Assembly: GCF_011059145.1 (NCBI RefSeq)
Contig: NZ_JAALLT010000001.1
Coordinates: 603,250 to 667,249 of the forward strand
Direction: 5' to 3'
DNA: 64,000 nucleotides
DNA from: Halalkalibaculum roseum
GTDB taxonomy: Bacteria; Bacteroidota; Rhodothermia; Balneolales; Balneolaceae
The translations under genes and the position numbers were made by a program. This document shows positions 43,639-53,600 of this stretch, in pieces. The notes under the pieces were generated by a model that saw nothing but the letters and a program-made list of their open reading frames with translations, searched no databases and was not told where the DNA came from. Every line of letters starts with the position of its first letter. Within the stretch, counting starts at the first letter, position 1.

Positions 43639-44025
43639 TTATATCGATTGAATAACTTTTTCCAATCTTGATTTGACTTCGCCTGCAACGGCCGCCAATT
43701 CGGCATTTTCCACTGCCTGCATGGATGCCATGGGATTCACGGCCGAAATCTCGACGCTTCCGTCTTCATGTTCTTCTACGATTACGTTGCAGGGTAGCAT
43801 GGTGCCGATTTTATCCTCATGCTGCAGCGCCTGGTGTGCAAACTCCGGATTACAGGCACCCAGTATGCGATACTTTTTGAAATCCACGTCGAGCTTCTTT
43901 TTCAGGGTATCTTTGACGTCTATTTCAGTCAGAATTCCGAATCCTTCTTTTTTGAGTTCGTCAGTGGCTTTTTCTATGGTCTGTTCAAAAGTGTAGTCAA
44001 CTGTTTTAGAAACGTAATAACTCAT
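43639..44025 (-). CDS. DUF302 domain protein
   Basis: The 128-residue protein matches DUF302 (PF03625): KTVDYTFEQTIEKATDELKKEGFGILTEIDVKDTL, YRILGACNPEFAHQAL, and IGTMLPCNVIVEEHEDG. The two conserved cysteines (in GACNP and LPCNV) could bind metal or form a disulfide. It has no signal peptide. DUF302 genes recur beside copper and arsenic transport genes; the role is unknown. It lies 41 bases upstream of the ArsP-type gene in the same orientation. Confidence 0.88.
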   Translation of the reverse strand: MSYYVSKTVDYTFEQTIEKATDELKKEGFGILTEIDVKDTLKKKLDVDFKKYRILGACNPEFAHQALQHEDKIGTMLPCNVIVEEHEDGSVEISAVNPMASMQAVENAELAAVAGEVKSRLEKVIQSI

Positions 44026-44085
44026 TGAAATCTCCTAATTATTTATTTGGCAGTTACATTTATTGAAAGCTCATTAGCAAGTGAA

Positions 44086-44298
44086 TTAGCTGAGTAAATC
44101 CTTCTTCTTCTCTTCAAATTCTTCCTTGCTTATTTCACCCCGGGCATAACGCTCCTTCAGTATGTCCATGGCAGATTTCTGATTTTGCGGCCTGCCGGAG
44201 GAAACAAAGAATTTTATGATTACGATAATTGCGGCAATGATGATGCCCCACCAAAGGATCATCATCCATCCGCCTCCAAATCCATCCATCCAATGCAT
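44086..44298 (-). CDS. SHOCT-domain small membrane protein
   Basis: The 70-residue protein has an N-terminal HWMDGFGGGWMMILWW stretch and one membrane segment (IIIAAIIVIIKFFV), then a SHOCT domain (AMDILKERYARGEISKEEFEEKKKDL, about 43-69). SHOCT is a short oligomerisation module found at protein ends. It lies between the Met-rich protein (10-bp gap) and DUF302 in the copper operon and may organise a membrane complex there; this is inference. Confidence 0.87.
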   Translation of the reverse strand: MHWMDGFGGGWMMILWWGIIIAAIIVIIKFFVSSGRPQNQKSAMDILKERYARGEISKEEFEEKKKDLLS

Positions 44299-44308
44299 AA
44301 TTGTTATA

Positions 44309-44794
44309 CTACTGTTTATGATGATTAGGGTTCATTTTGCCATGCATGGAACCTTGTTGATTCATCATATTTCCCTGCATCATTTGCATACACATCATGT
44401 GCATTCTCATCATTCCTGAGTCATTCATCTTAGACATCATTTCTGAATGGTCCATATCACCGTCTAACATCGCTTGCATCAGTTGAATATGCTGCTGCAT
44501 ACGTTCTTTCATCTGCGGGTTGTTCATCATCTGATTCATATTACCCATATCCATCATTCCGCTACTGTCGGCCGACATGTTTTGCATCATATGTTGCATC
44601 ATCTGGCGACGCATTTGAGGGTTTTGAGCCATATGCTGCATCATCATGGATCGCATGGTGGAGTCCTGCATCATCTGCATCATTTGCTGTCTTTGTTGTG
44701 CCATTTCATTTTGTCCTTTTTGGGCAAAACTTTCGTTTGCAAACAGTAAGAAAGAAAGTAAAAATGCGGTTGTTATTAGCGTGAGTCGTTTCAT
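44309..44794 (-). CDS. Methionine-rich periplasmic protein, probable copper buffer
   Basis: From the ATG at 44794 the protein has 161 residues: signal peptide MKRLTLITTAFLLSFLLF.. ending ESFAQ, then a mature part with 42 further methionines, many as MM or MxxM, plus His and one Cys (MHMMCMQMM). Such clusters bind Cu(I) or Ag(I) in the periplasm, as in CopK, PcoE/SilE and CusF-like helpers. A longer frame exists to 44884, but the clear ribosome site AAGAGGTG six bases before ATG 44794 and the signal peptide decide this start. It follows the PII gene by 34 bases in the Cus operon. Confidence 0.88.
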   Translation of the reverse strand: MKRLTLITTAFLLSFLLFANESFAQKGQNEMAQQRQQMMQMMQDSTMRSMMMQHMAQNPQMRRQMMQHMMQNMSADSSGMMDMGNMNQMMNNPQMKERMQQHIQLMQAMLDGDMDHSEMMSKMNDSGMMRMHMMCMQMMQGNMMNQQGSMHGKMNPNHHKQ

Positions 44795-44828
44795 AATATT
44801 CACCTCTTGGTTGATTAAAAATATTCCT

Positions 44829-45170
44829 TTAGTTAAGTACTTCAGGCCCTTTTTTCCCATCCCTGATGCGCAGTGCTTGATCAATCGGTGATACGAATAT
44901 CACACCATCTCCTTTCCCACCGGTGCACCCCTGTTCTTTAATAACATGGATAATGGAATCGCAATTCGCATCTTGAGCTGCAATTTCAATTTTAACGATC
45001 CTGTTGTGCATAGCCGGGAAATCCAGGGAACCGTGACTGCTCTCGGGGTCGCTGAATCGGCCCGTTCCCTCACCTTCAAAAACAGTCATGGAGGGATATC
45101 CCTCTCTGCGTAGCGCAATGTAAACTTCTTCCAGCAATTCGGGTCTGATAAAAGCTTTTATAAGTTTCAT
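44829..45170 (-). CDS. PII-family protein of the metal-efflux (PII-NG) type
   Basis: The 113-residue protein has the PII fold marks: MKLIKAFIRPELLEEVYIAL, the B-loop EQGCTGGKGDGVIFVSPI, and a C-terminal RIRDGKKG. The T-loop (FEGEGTGRFSDPESSHGS) lacks the tyrosine and length of nitrogen-signalling GlnB/GlnK. A PII subgroup linked to Cus/Czc efflux genes (PII-NG) has been described by genome neighbourhood, and this gene sits between copB and the Met-rich gene. It probably binds a nucleotide or metal as a trimer and modulates efflux; this is inference. Confidence 0.87.
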   Translation of the reverse strand: MKLIKAFIRPELLEEVYIALRREGYPSMTVFEGEGTGRFSDPESSHGSLDFPAMHNRIVKIEIAAQDANCDSIIHVIKEQGCTGGKGDGVIFVSPIDQALRIRDGKKGPEVLN

Positions 45171-45183
45171 AATAGACTCATAT

Positions 45184-47220
45184 TTAGCGTTCGATTTTCA
45201 GGAAACGGGCATTTATAGCCACAATAACCGTACTCATTGACATTAGTACGGCACCCACGGCAGGACTTAGAATAATTCCATAGTTTATCATTACGCCTGC
45301 AGCCAGCGGTATGGCAAAGGCATTATATCCTGTGGCCCAGAACAGGTTTTGAATCATTTTCTTATAGGTTGATTTGGCCAGCTGAATGACTGCAGCGACA
45401 TCATCGGGATTGCTGTCGGTCAGGATAATATCAGCTGTCTCAACTGCTACATCAGATCCGGCGCCTATAGCGATTCCAACATCCGCCTGGGCCAGGGCCG
45501 GGGCGTCGTTTACTCCGTCACCGGTCATTGCCACATTTAAACCTCTTCTCTGAACCTCTTTTACTTTGTCAGCTTTCTCATCGGGCAAAACTTCGGCGAA
45601 GAAATCATCCAATCCCAGTTCTTCAGCCACAAATGCTGCTGTTTGCCTGTTGTCGCCGGTAAGCATCATGCATTGAATACCCATCTCTTTGAGTTTATTG
45701 ATTGCTCCATAGGAGCTTTTCCTGATGCGATCTCCAAGAGCAATAGCACCTTCCAGCTGTTCATCAATTAACACAAATACTACGGTCTTGCCCTGACTTG
45801 AAAGCTTTTCATAATCCTCTCTGGGTAGTTCAATATCGTGCTCTCTGAGGTATCCCGGACTTACCACCTTAACATGCTTTCCTTCTACGGTGCCCTCAAT
45901 ACCCTTGCCGGTAATGGAATTGAAATTTGTGACGTCATATTTTTTTTCAGCGGCACCTAGTATTCCTTTTGCAAGCGGATGTTCTGAATTCTGTTCCACA
46001 GATGCTGCAAGACTAAGCAGTTTAGTTTCTTCGTATTGATCATTAAATGTCAGAACATCTGTCACTCCGAATTCACCTTCGGTCAGGGTACCGGTTTTAT
46101 CAAAGATGATGGCATCCAGATTTCGGGCCTGCTCAAATGCTGTTCGATTGCGTATCAAAAAGCCGTTCCGAGCAGCAAGGGAAGTGGAAACTGCAACAAC
46201 CAGCGGTACGGCAAGCCCAAGAGCATGGGGACAGGTGATGACCATTACGGTAACGGTACGTTCCAGTGCAAAAACAAAACTTTGGGTTGACCAATATGTC
46301 CATCCAAAAAAGGTGAGAGCGCCTGCTCCAAGTGCAATCAGAGTCAGCCAGAAGGCAGCCCTATTTGCGAGATCCTGAGTTCTGGATTTGCTCTCCTGAG
46401 CTTCCTTCACAAGTTTGATAACCTGCGAAAGGAATGAATCCTCTCCGGTTTTTTTTACTTCTACGGTTATTGATCCTTCACCGTTGACGGATCCTCCAAT
46501 TACCTCATCATCTACTGTCTTGCTTACGGGTTTCGATTCACCCGTCATCAGTGATTCATTAACTGTGGACTTGCCCTCAATAACCAAACCATCTGCCGGT
46601 ACTTTTTCTCCGGGTTTTATCAGCAAGAGGTCTCCTTTCTTCAGTTCCTGTAAAGGAATATCTTCGGTCTCACCATTATCATTAATACGATGTGCTTCCC
46701 CAGGCATCAATTCTGCCAGCTCTTCCAGGGCGCGGGAAGCACTCATCACAGATCGCATCTCTATCCAGTGGCCGACCAGCATAATGTCAACAAGGGTGGC
46801 GAGCTCCCAAAAGAAGACCTGACCGTCCACTCCAAAAACAACTACTGTGCTGTAGGCATAGGCCACCGTAATGGCAATGCCTATGAGGGTCATCATGCCC
46901 GGTTGCTTTTTCTTCAGCTCTTCATACAGGCCTTTAAGAAAGGGCCATCCTCCATAGAAAAAAACGAAGGTAGATAGGATAAAAGAGATCGTGAGATCAC
47001 CGCTAAAATGGAATTGGTCTCCGAAACCCAACAGATCTTGCAGCATATGAGAGAACAGCAAGATGGGGATTGTGGCAATCAGCGAGATCCAGAATCGCTT
47101 TTTAAAATCTTCGACCATGTGCTTATGGTGGTTGCCTGAGTGTCCCTTTTCCTGCTTACCACCATGGTCTGCACCGGAATGATTATGTTTGTTATGTTCT
47201 CCGTTCATATGCATTATCAC
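45184..47220 (-). CDS. copB: Copper-exporting P1B-3 ATPase (CopB type)
   Basis: The 678-residue pump has no HMA domain but a His-rich cytoplasmic N-terminus ([11 protein letters not shown].., HSGNHHKH), eight membrane segments, TGES, the membrane motif CPH (C330-H332, ITCPHALGL), the phosphorylation site D374 in DKTGT, HPLA, and [11 protein letters not shown] plus a His-rich N-terminus is the P1B-3 subtype, which exports Cu(II) or Cu(I)/Ag(I). Three Met codons near the start (MIMHM) leave the exact start open. It lies between cusB and the PII gene, with 13 bases to the latter. Confidence 0.93.
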   Translation of the reverse strand: MIMHMNGEHNKHNHSGADHGGKQEKGHSGNHHKHMVEDFKKRFWISLIATIPILLFSHMLQDLLGFGDQFHFSGDLTISFILSTFVFFYGGWPFLKGLYEELKKKQPGMMTLIGIAITVAYAYSTVVVFGVDGQVFFWELATLVDIMLVGHWIEMRSVMSASRALEELAELMPGEAHRINDNGETEDIPLQELKKGDLLLIKPGEKVPADGLVIEGKSTVNESLMTGESKPVSKTVDDEVIGGSVNGEGSITVEVKKTGEDSFLSQVIKLVKEAQESKSRTQDLANRAAFWLTLIALGAGALTFFGWTYWSTQSFVFALERTVTVMVITCPHALGLAVPLVVAVSTSLAARNGFLIRNRTAFEQARNLDAIIFDKTGTLTEGEFGVTDVLTFNDQYEETKLLSLAASVEQNSEHPLAKGILGAAEKKYDVTNFNSITGKGIEGTVEGKHVKVVSPGYLREHDIELPREDYEKLSSQGKTVVFVLIDEQLEGAIALGDRIRKSSYGAINKLKEMGIQCMMLTGDNRQTAAFVAEELGLDDFFAEVLPDEKADKVKEVQRRGLNVAMTGDGVNDAPALAQADVGIAIGAGSDVAVETADIILTDSNPDDVAAVIQLAKSTYKKMIQNLFWATGYNAFAIPLAAGVMINYGIILSPAVGAVLMSMSTVIVAINARFLKIER

Positions 47221-47237
47221 AATTTGTTGATAGTTAT

Positions 47238-47268
47238 TACTGCCGGCAGATCCCGTTTGCCGGCAGTA
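47238..47268. repeat. Perfect 11-bp inverted repeat between cusB and copB
   Basis: TACTGCCGGCA (47238-47248) and TGCCGGCAGTA (47258-47268) form a strong GC-rich stem with a 9-nt loop, 18 bases before the copB start. No U-run follows, so an mRNA processing or stabilising hairpin, or an operator, is more likely than a terminator. Confidence 0.6.
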
Positions 47269-47368
47269 TCTGTGCTAAACCTAGGCAGGCTTGGAAACTA
47301 TTGCGTTACATAATTACGGATAGTTGTTATAATATTTTTTATTTATACAATTATCATGCACCGTAGAA

Positions 47369-49180
47369 TTAGATTTCGGTTTTGGTTTCCCCGCAGCCCG
47401 GCATTTTCTGACCCATATAGGGATTCTTGATCTTAGGGGTTGTGCTCAGCCAGGTGGCACCCTCTCCATCGATGGCCATTGGGCAGTACTGAAGGAACAG
47501 GGACTGTTCATTATAACCTTGGTTCTGCACTGCTTTAGTGAGGTGTTCGGAAATGCCTGCAAAGGCCCGGCGAAAAGACTCTGCATTTTGTGCATTTTCG
47601 GCTTCCTTTATGGAAGCAAGCATAGCGGAATGGTGATCCTCATGGGTATTGGCATGTGCTGAATGGTCCGTCATCTGGGAACTTTGCACAGCTTCTTGTC
47701 TGAAGGAGTGAAGGTACTTTTTTGCCTCATCCAACCGGTCATCTGCCAGTGCTTCTTTCATATTTTGATATTCATTCAGGAGATTGTCCAGATGTGAAAT
47801 ATGGCGATGCTCCGTGGTATCGGATTTCTCTGTCTTTGGTTCTTGGGTAGATTTCATTTGTCCATTGTTCATTTCCATAGACCCATGATCATGTCTGGCA
47901 GGCTTTCTTCCATCGGGCTCACGGTTCATCATACTTGCTTTACCCGATAGCTGGGCAGCACTGTCGATTTTAAAGTTACCGTTGGTAACCACTTCTTCCC
48001 CTTCGCTAACACCCGATTTCACCACATAGCGATCGCCTACACGCTGACCCAAAACCACCTCGCGGAATTCAAATGTCGGCTGCTCGGTATTCGGTTTTTT
48101 TACATAAATAACGGAGCGTTCGCCGGTCCAGAGAACTGCTGATTTAGGTACCAATAACTGGCCTTCACCTCTCGAGATATTAGAGGATATGATACCTTCT
48201 GCAAGCATTTGCGGTTTTAGCCGCCGGTCGTTGTTAACGGCTTCGGCACGTACATTCGCTGTTCGCGATTGAGGATCTAGTACCGGGTCAATATAGGTGA
48301 CCTGTGCGTTGAAAGTTTCTCCCGGGTAGGCATCCACGTTAAAAGAGACGTCATCTCCCACATCGATTCCGGCCAAATCACTCTCATAGGCATTGAAAAC
48401 CACCCAAACTTTAGAGAGGTTGGCAATTTTGTACATTACCGTACCTTCCATGACATGATCTTCAGTCGAAATATTGCGATTAAGTACATATCCTTCAGCC
48501 GGTGACACAATGTCTATATCAGTCATAACCTCACCGCTGTTTTCAATTCGGTTTATCTCCTCTTCAGGAAGTTCCCACAGCTTTAGTTTACGGCGCGTTG
48601 CCTCATAAAGGGCCGGATTCTGCTCTTTATGTTTACTGGTTTCCAGCAGTTCACGCTGGGCTGTAAGAAGCTGCGGAGAATAGATGGATGCAAGCCGTTC
48701 TCCCTCCTGTACCCGTTCCCCGGTGAAGTCAACATAGAGTTCCTTGATGCGTCCCGGAAAGTGGGCAGTAACATTTGAAATGCGCCGCTCGTCAACTACT
48801 ACTTTCCCCGGCATGCGAATGCTGTTGATTGCCTCTTCTGTGACTACACGTGTAGTCTGTACCTCAGCAAGCTTCATGGCAGCCTGTGTCATGGTGAGCT
48901 CGTAAGGACTTTCTTCGCCGTCAGACGATGCGCTGTTGACAGGAATAAGTTCCATACCGCAAATGGGGCAGTTGCCCGGTTCGGATTCTCGGACATTTGG
49001 ATGCATGCTGCAGGTATAGACAATGTTACCTTCTGTATCGGTATGCGCTTGCTCCACATGCTCCTGAGTGCTTGACGGTTGTTCGGTGGATCCGCCGAAA
49101 AAGAGCCAGCCCAGGAAAAGTCCGATAAGCAAGACGCCGGCAATTTTAGCTATTTGTTGAAAGTCGATTTGTTTCTTCAT
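47369..49180 (-). CDS. cusB: CusB-type RND periplasmic adaptor with HMBD and DUF3347 domains
   Basis: The 603-residue membrane-fusion protein has an N-terminal membrane anchor (IAGVLLIGLFLGWLFFGG), a heavy-metal-binding domain YTCSMHPNVRESEPGNCPICGMELIP (about 55-80), barrel-sandwich and beta-barrel adaptor domains (GKVVVDERRISNVTAHFPGR, VSPAEGYVLNR, AQVTYIDPVLDPQSRTANVR), a His/Met-rich linker (about 425-460), and a C-terminal DUF3347 helical metal domain ending FLQYCPMAIDGEGATWLS. It links CusA and the TolC-like CusC and hands copper to the pump. Neighbours cusC and cusA confirm the complex. Confidence 0.93.
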   Translation of the reverse strand: MKKQIDFQQIAKIAGVLLIGLFLGWLFFGGSTEQPSSTQEHVEQAHTDTEGNIVYTCSMHPNVRESEPGNCPICGMELIPVNSASSDGEESPYELTMTQAAMKLAEVQTTRVVTEEAINSIRMPGKVVVDERRISNVTAHFPGRIKELYVDFTGERVQEGERLASIYSPQLLTAQRELLETSKHKEQNPALYEATRRKLKLWELPEEEINRIENSGEVMTDIDIVSPAEGYVLNRNISTEDHVMEGTVMYKIANLSKVWVVFNAYESDLAGIDVGDDVSFNVDAYPGETFNAQVTYIDPVLDPQSRTANVRAEAVNNDRRLKPQMLAEGIISSNISRGEGQLLVPKSAVLWTGERSVIYVKKPNTEQPTFEFREVVLGQRVGDRYVVKSGVSEGEEVVTNGNFKIDSAAQLSGKASMMNREPDGRKPARHDHGSMEMNNGQMKSTQEPKTEKSDTTEHRHISHLDNLLNEYQNMKEALADDRLDEAKKYLHSFRQEAVQSSQMTDHSAHANTHEDHHSAMLASIKEAENAQNAESFRRAFAGISEHLTKAVQNQGYNEQSLFLQYCPMAIDGEGATWLSTTPKIKNPYMGQKMPGCGETKTEI

Positions 49181-49256
49181 GGTTCTGTATTTAGTAATTA
49201 GTAAAAGTATATAGTAGAAAGCACTTTTGACTTAAGACTTTCTACTTTGTACAGTG

Positions 49257-50651
49257 TTAAATTTCTTCAGGATTGATATTGTATTTTCCATAGAGATACT
49301 CGATAAATGCAACAGCGGTATTCTGATCAACCACTGCGGTTTCTCTTGCCAGTTCATAGTCCAATAGTTTTCTCTGCAGGCGCAACAGCTCTTCAAAATC
49401 GGTAGCTGAAGTGGCATATTTTTCTGTTAGTATGTTGATAGCCTGACGAGTTCTTTGAATCTGTACATCCCGGTAGAGAAGCACTCTGCGCCGGGCATCA
49501 TCGTAATCTCGCATAGCCTGCTCGAGTTGTGAAATAAGTCGGTTTTGCGTTGCAGCCTGTCGGTATTGCACCGATTGAAGGTTTATTTCCGCCTCTCTTT
49601 CTTTGGCCTTGTATTTTTTTCGATACAAGGGAATCTGTATCCCGGCACGGGCCATAAAGGCATCTTTACCGTTATCTGTCAGTACCATGTCGCGTTCGCC
49701 TGTAACCACGTAGTCTACTCCCAATCCAAATTTTGGAAGCCCCTCTTTACGTGCCAATTCAATAGTGCTTTTGGCAGATGCAGCTTCAAAATCCAATCTG
49801 GAAAGTTGCGCATTCTGGTCCATGATGCGATTTTCAATTTCCTGAAAGCTTAATTCCAGATCACGCATTTGTAGGCTATCGGCTGTACGAATGTTTTCCC
49901 CGGAATCTGTATTGAGGAGTTCCCTGAACTCTTGCAGGGCTACCTTTCGGTTGTCTGCCATAAGTTCCAGCCGGGTTTTTAAATCTTCTTTTTCTATTTG
50001 TACCCGAAGTACATCCACCTGTCCGACCTGTCCTGCCTCATATCTTCTCATCGCTAGTGACTCGAACGTTTCGAGTATGCTGATGTTTCCGCGCATGATG
50101 CGAATGCTCTGTTCGATATGATAAAGCTGATACCATTTTTTATGCACTTCATAAAACAGCCGGTTGCGTGCCTCCTGAAAGGCTTCAAATCTGGCCTTTG
50201 CCATTTCAGCAGCGGCATCACCTCGTGCTCCCAGTGTTCCGAACCAGGGAAACATTTGGGTAAGCCCTAAGCGGGCTTGTTGCGGGCCTACCCGAGTTTC
50301 TATGGGATTGATGAAGTACCCGAAAGAGAGTTCCGGATCGGGCAGGGTCGTCACCTGGGGTACTTTTTCAAGGCTTGACAGGTAATTTCGGTATTCGGCC
50401 ATCAGAGAAGGATTATTCTCTGCAGCTTGCATGAGGTACTGATCGACCGGTGAAGAGTAGTTTTCAGGTTGCTGGGCTATGGAAAGCAAGGGCAAAACCG
50501 CCAGAATCATCGCCACCATCAGTAAAAAGGCTGAATGCCGAATACCGGAATTCTCAGGTTCATGTCTATTGTAAATGCGATCAGTGCTACCATTTAACTG
50601 GTAGGCATTATATTTACATTTTGTGTTATTTAATAAGTGATAGAAATTCAT
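49257..50651 (-). CDS. cusC: TolC-family outer membrane factor (CusC/CzcC)
   Basis: The 464-residue protein shows two TolC repeats with long coiled-coil helices (RFEAFQEARNRLFYEVHKKWYQL, AKSTIELARKEGLPKFGLG, KEREAEINLQSVQYRQAATQ) and a signal peptide that starts late (HSAFLLMVAMILAVLPLLSIAQ), so 35-40 residues precede it from the first ATG. A start nearer the signal peptide would have to be Met47 or non-AUG. The frame begins 12 bases behind the cusA stop and is coupled to it. It forms the outer-membrane channel of the copper efflux complex. Confidence 0.9.
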   Translation of the reverse strand: MNFYHLLNNTKCKYNAYQLNGSTDRIYNRHEPENSGIRHSAFLLMVAMILAVLPLLSIAQQPENYSSPVDQYLMQAAENNPSLMAEYRNYLSSLEKVPQVTTLPDPELSFGYFINPIETRVGPQQARLGLTQMFPWFGTLGARGDAAAEMAKARFEAFQEARNRLFYEVHKKWYQLYHIEQSIRIMRGNISILETFESLAMRRYEAGQVGQVDVLRVQIEKEDLKTRLELMADNRKVALQEFRELLNTDSGENIRTADSLQMRDLELSFQEIENRIMDQNAQLSRLDFEAASAKSTIELARKEGLPKFGLGVDYVVTGERDMVLTDNGKDAFMARAGIQIPLYRKKYKAKEREAEINLQSVQYRQAATQNRLISQLEQAMRDYDDARRRVLLYRDVQIQRTRQAINILTEKYATSATDFEELLRLQRKLLDYELARETAVVDQNTAVAFIEYLYGKYNINPEEI

Positions 50652-50663
50652 CGGTTGTTTTTT

Positions 50664-53600
50664 CTAGGCGTTGAAGTTCGTTGTATCGGTTGCAGCGGTG
50701 TTGCGTTTGAGCTGCCACTCTTTCCAGGAAGCATAGAGTACCGGTACCACGAATAGGGTGATTATTTGCAGGAACATGCCGCCTACACTTGGAATAGCCA
50801 TCGGTACCATAATATCGGCACCGCGACCTGTAGAAGTAAGAACCGGTATCAGGGCCAGAATAGTGGTAGCTGTCGTCATCATGGTAGGTCTGATTCTACG
50901 TCCTGCTGCTTCTTTAACAGCGGTTGTAATTTCCTGTAGGGAACCCGGTTTGTCACGGTCAAATACCTGGTCGAGATAAGTGGCCATAACAACACCTCCT
51001 TCTGCGGCAATTCCAAACAGGGCGATGAATCCGACCCAGACGGCAATACTCAGGTTCACTGTACCCATCTGAAAGAGTTCTCTCATATTGGTCTCAAAAA
51101 GGCTGAAGTCCATAAACCAAGGCTGACCGTATAACCATACGAGAATAAAACCGCCTGCCCAGGCTACGAAAATGCTGCTAAAAATCATGCTGGTAGTGGG
51201 TACTGATTTGAATTGGAAGTAGATGATTAGGAATATGAGCAGAAGAGCAATCGGTAAGATGATCGCTAGTCTCTCGGCAGCACGGACCTGGTTCTCATAA
51301 CTTCCCGCAAATTCATAGCTGATGCCTGCGGGAACTGCCAGTTCACCTGCGTCAATCTTTTCCTGTAAAAAGTTTTGGGCATTACGCACGGCTTCGACTT
51401 CAGCGATACCATCTGTGCGGTCAAAGATTACATATCCTATTAAAAAGGTATCCTCGCTTTTGATGGCCTGGGGACCTTGACGGTATCTAATTTCGGCCAG
51501 TTGGGCCAACGGGATCTGGGTACCCATACCCGTCGGAACCAACATCCTTCTAATCTTTTCCGGATCATCGCGCTGCTCGCGGGCGTAGCGCACACGAACA
51601 GGGTAGCGTTCTCGCCCTTCCACCGTATTGGTGAGTGTAACACCGCCCAGAGCAACCTCGATGAAGTTCTGCATCTGCTGCATGGATATGCCGTAACGCG
51701 CAATCCGGTTACGGTCTACATCAATTTCCAGGTAAGGTTTACCGACAATACGGTCGGCGAATACCGAAGAAGGTTTAATTCCCGGTACCTGCTGCAGCAG
51801 CTCCTCGAGACGGAGACCAAAGTTTTCAATGGTCTCCAGGTCCGGACCTTTGACCTTAATACCCATTGGAGCTCTCATACCGGATTGCAGCATGATCTGT
51901 CGGGTCTGTATGGGCTGTAGTTTTGGAGCTGAAGTTGTACCGGGTATATCGGCCGCTTTAACAATTTCATTCCAGATATCATCCGGGGAATTGATTTCAT
52001 CCCGCCACTGTCTAAAATACTTACCGCCGTCGTCGGGTATCAGTTCACCGTTTTCATCTCTTACAAAGTTACCCTCTGAATCCGTTTGGAAACGTACACG
52101 GTGCCCACTTTCATCGGTTTTATATTCGGTCTTGTAGGTGATAAGGTTTTCATACATGGAGATAGGAGCCGGATCGAGGGCCGATTCGGTTCGTCCCATT
52201 TTGCCCACCACACTCTTAATTTCGGGTATGGATGACACCCGCATGTCAATTTTTTGCATCACGTCCATGGTCTCTTCAATACCGGCATGAGGCATGGTGG
52301 TAGGCATCAACAGGAAAGAGCCTTCATCCAGTGGAGGCATAAACTCTTCACCCAATCCCGGGAAGGCAGCCTGTGCTGCTTGCCAGGGAGTGGTAGTTCT
52401 AATATTGACACCGATAGTATCGAAACCGCTTGCCAGGAAGCCAAAGACGGTTGAAAAACCGAGCCAGATTACAATTGCCAGTACAGAAAGTGAAGCAGGT
52501 ATGGACAGAAAGAGTGCTTTTTTCCGCAAACACCAGTCCAGAATGGGTTCGTAATAATAGATAACCAGCCAAAAACTGCCCATGATGACCGTGAGTAACA
52601 GGACTACCACAATAAAGTTGCCAAAGAAGGAAACTCCCGGCCCAAGCGGCAGCCAGGTTCGTGTTAACAGCCAGGTGACGGCAAGGACAATGAGCACCAT
52701 ATTCAGTGTCGGTAACCATTTACGGTATGTTTCGCTGCTATAAAGTGCTGCTCCATTGAGTAAACCGAACCCTATGAGGACCAGTCCTGCCCATGGTATG
52801 TAAGCGATGGCAACAACCAGTCCTCCTACGATCAGCAGGCTGTTCCAGATCAGTTTATAAATACGCTTCCTGATATTGATAGAGAAAAACCAGTGCGCAA
52901 ATGGCGGAATGAGCGTAATTACAATGATAATAGAAGCAACGAGTGCAAAGGTCTTGGTGAAAGCCAGCGGTTTGAACAGTTTCCCTTCGGCTGCCACCAT
53001 AGTAAATACGGGTAGAAAACTGACAATAGTTGTTGTTATTGCCGTGATAATGGCATGAGCCACTTCGGTCGTGGCCCGGTAGATGACTTCGAGCAGTGAC
53101 TCGTCTTCATCGGCACGCTGCATATGCTGCAGCATATTTTCCGACAATACAATACCCATATCCACAATGGTACCGATTGCGATAGCGATCCCTGAAAGAG
53201 AGACAATATTGGCATCCACTCCTGCCAGTTTCATGGCTATAAAGGTCATAAGTATGGCTACAGGTAACATCCCCGATATGAGGAAGGAGGTTCGCAGGTT
53301 AAGTACCATGACCACAATCACGATAATGGTAATCAGTGTCTCAAGGGTGAGGGCCTCTTCCAAAGTACCCAGCGTCTCCTGTATCAATTCACCTCGATCG
53401 TAGAAGGGAACAATCGTAACTTTAGAAACCGTACCGTCATCCAGGGTCTTGGAAGGGAGACCGGCTGATATTTCGGTAATCTTACCTTTTACATTTTCAA
53501 TGACCTCCATTGGATTGGCGCCCTCCCTGGCAACGACCACCGCACCTACCGCCTCCGCACCGGCTTTGTCCAGCGCACCCCTTCTCAAAGCCGGACCCCG

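Noticed and set aside
44309-44884. 191-codon version of the Met-rich protein
   Set aside because: The extra 30 residues precede a clear signal peptide and ribosome site, so the start at 44794 is preferred.
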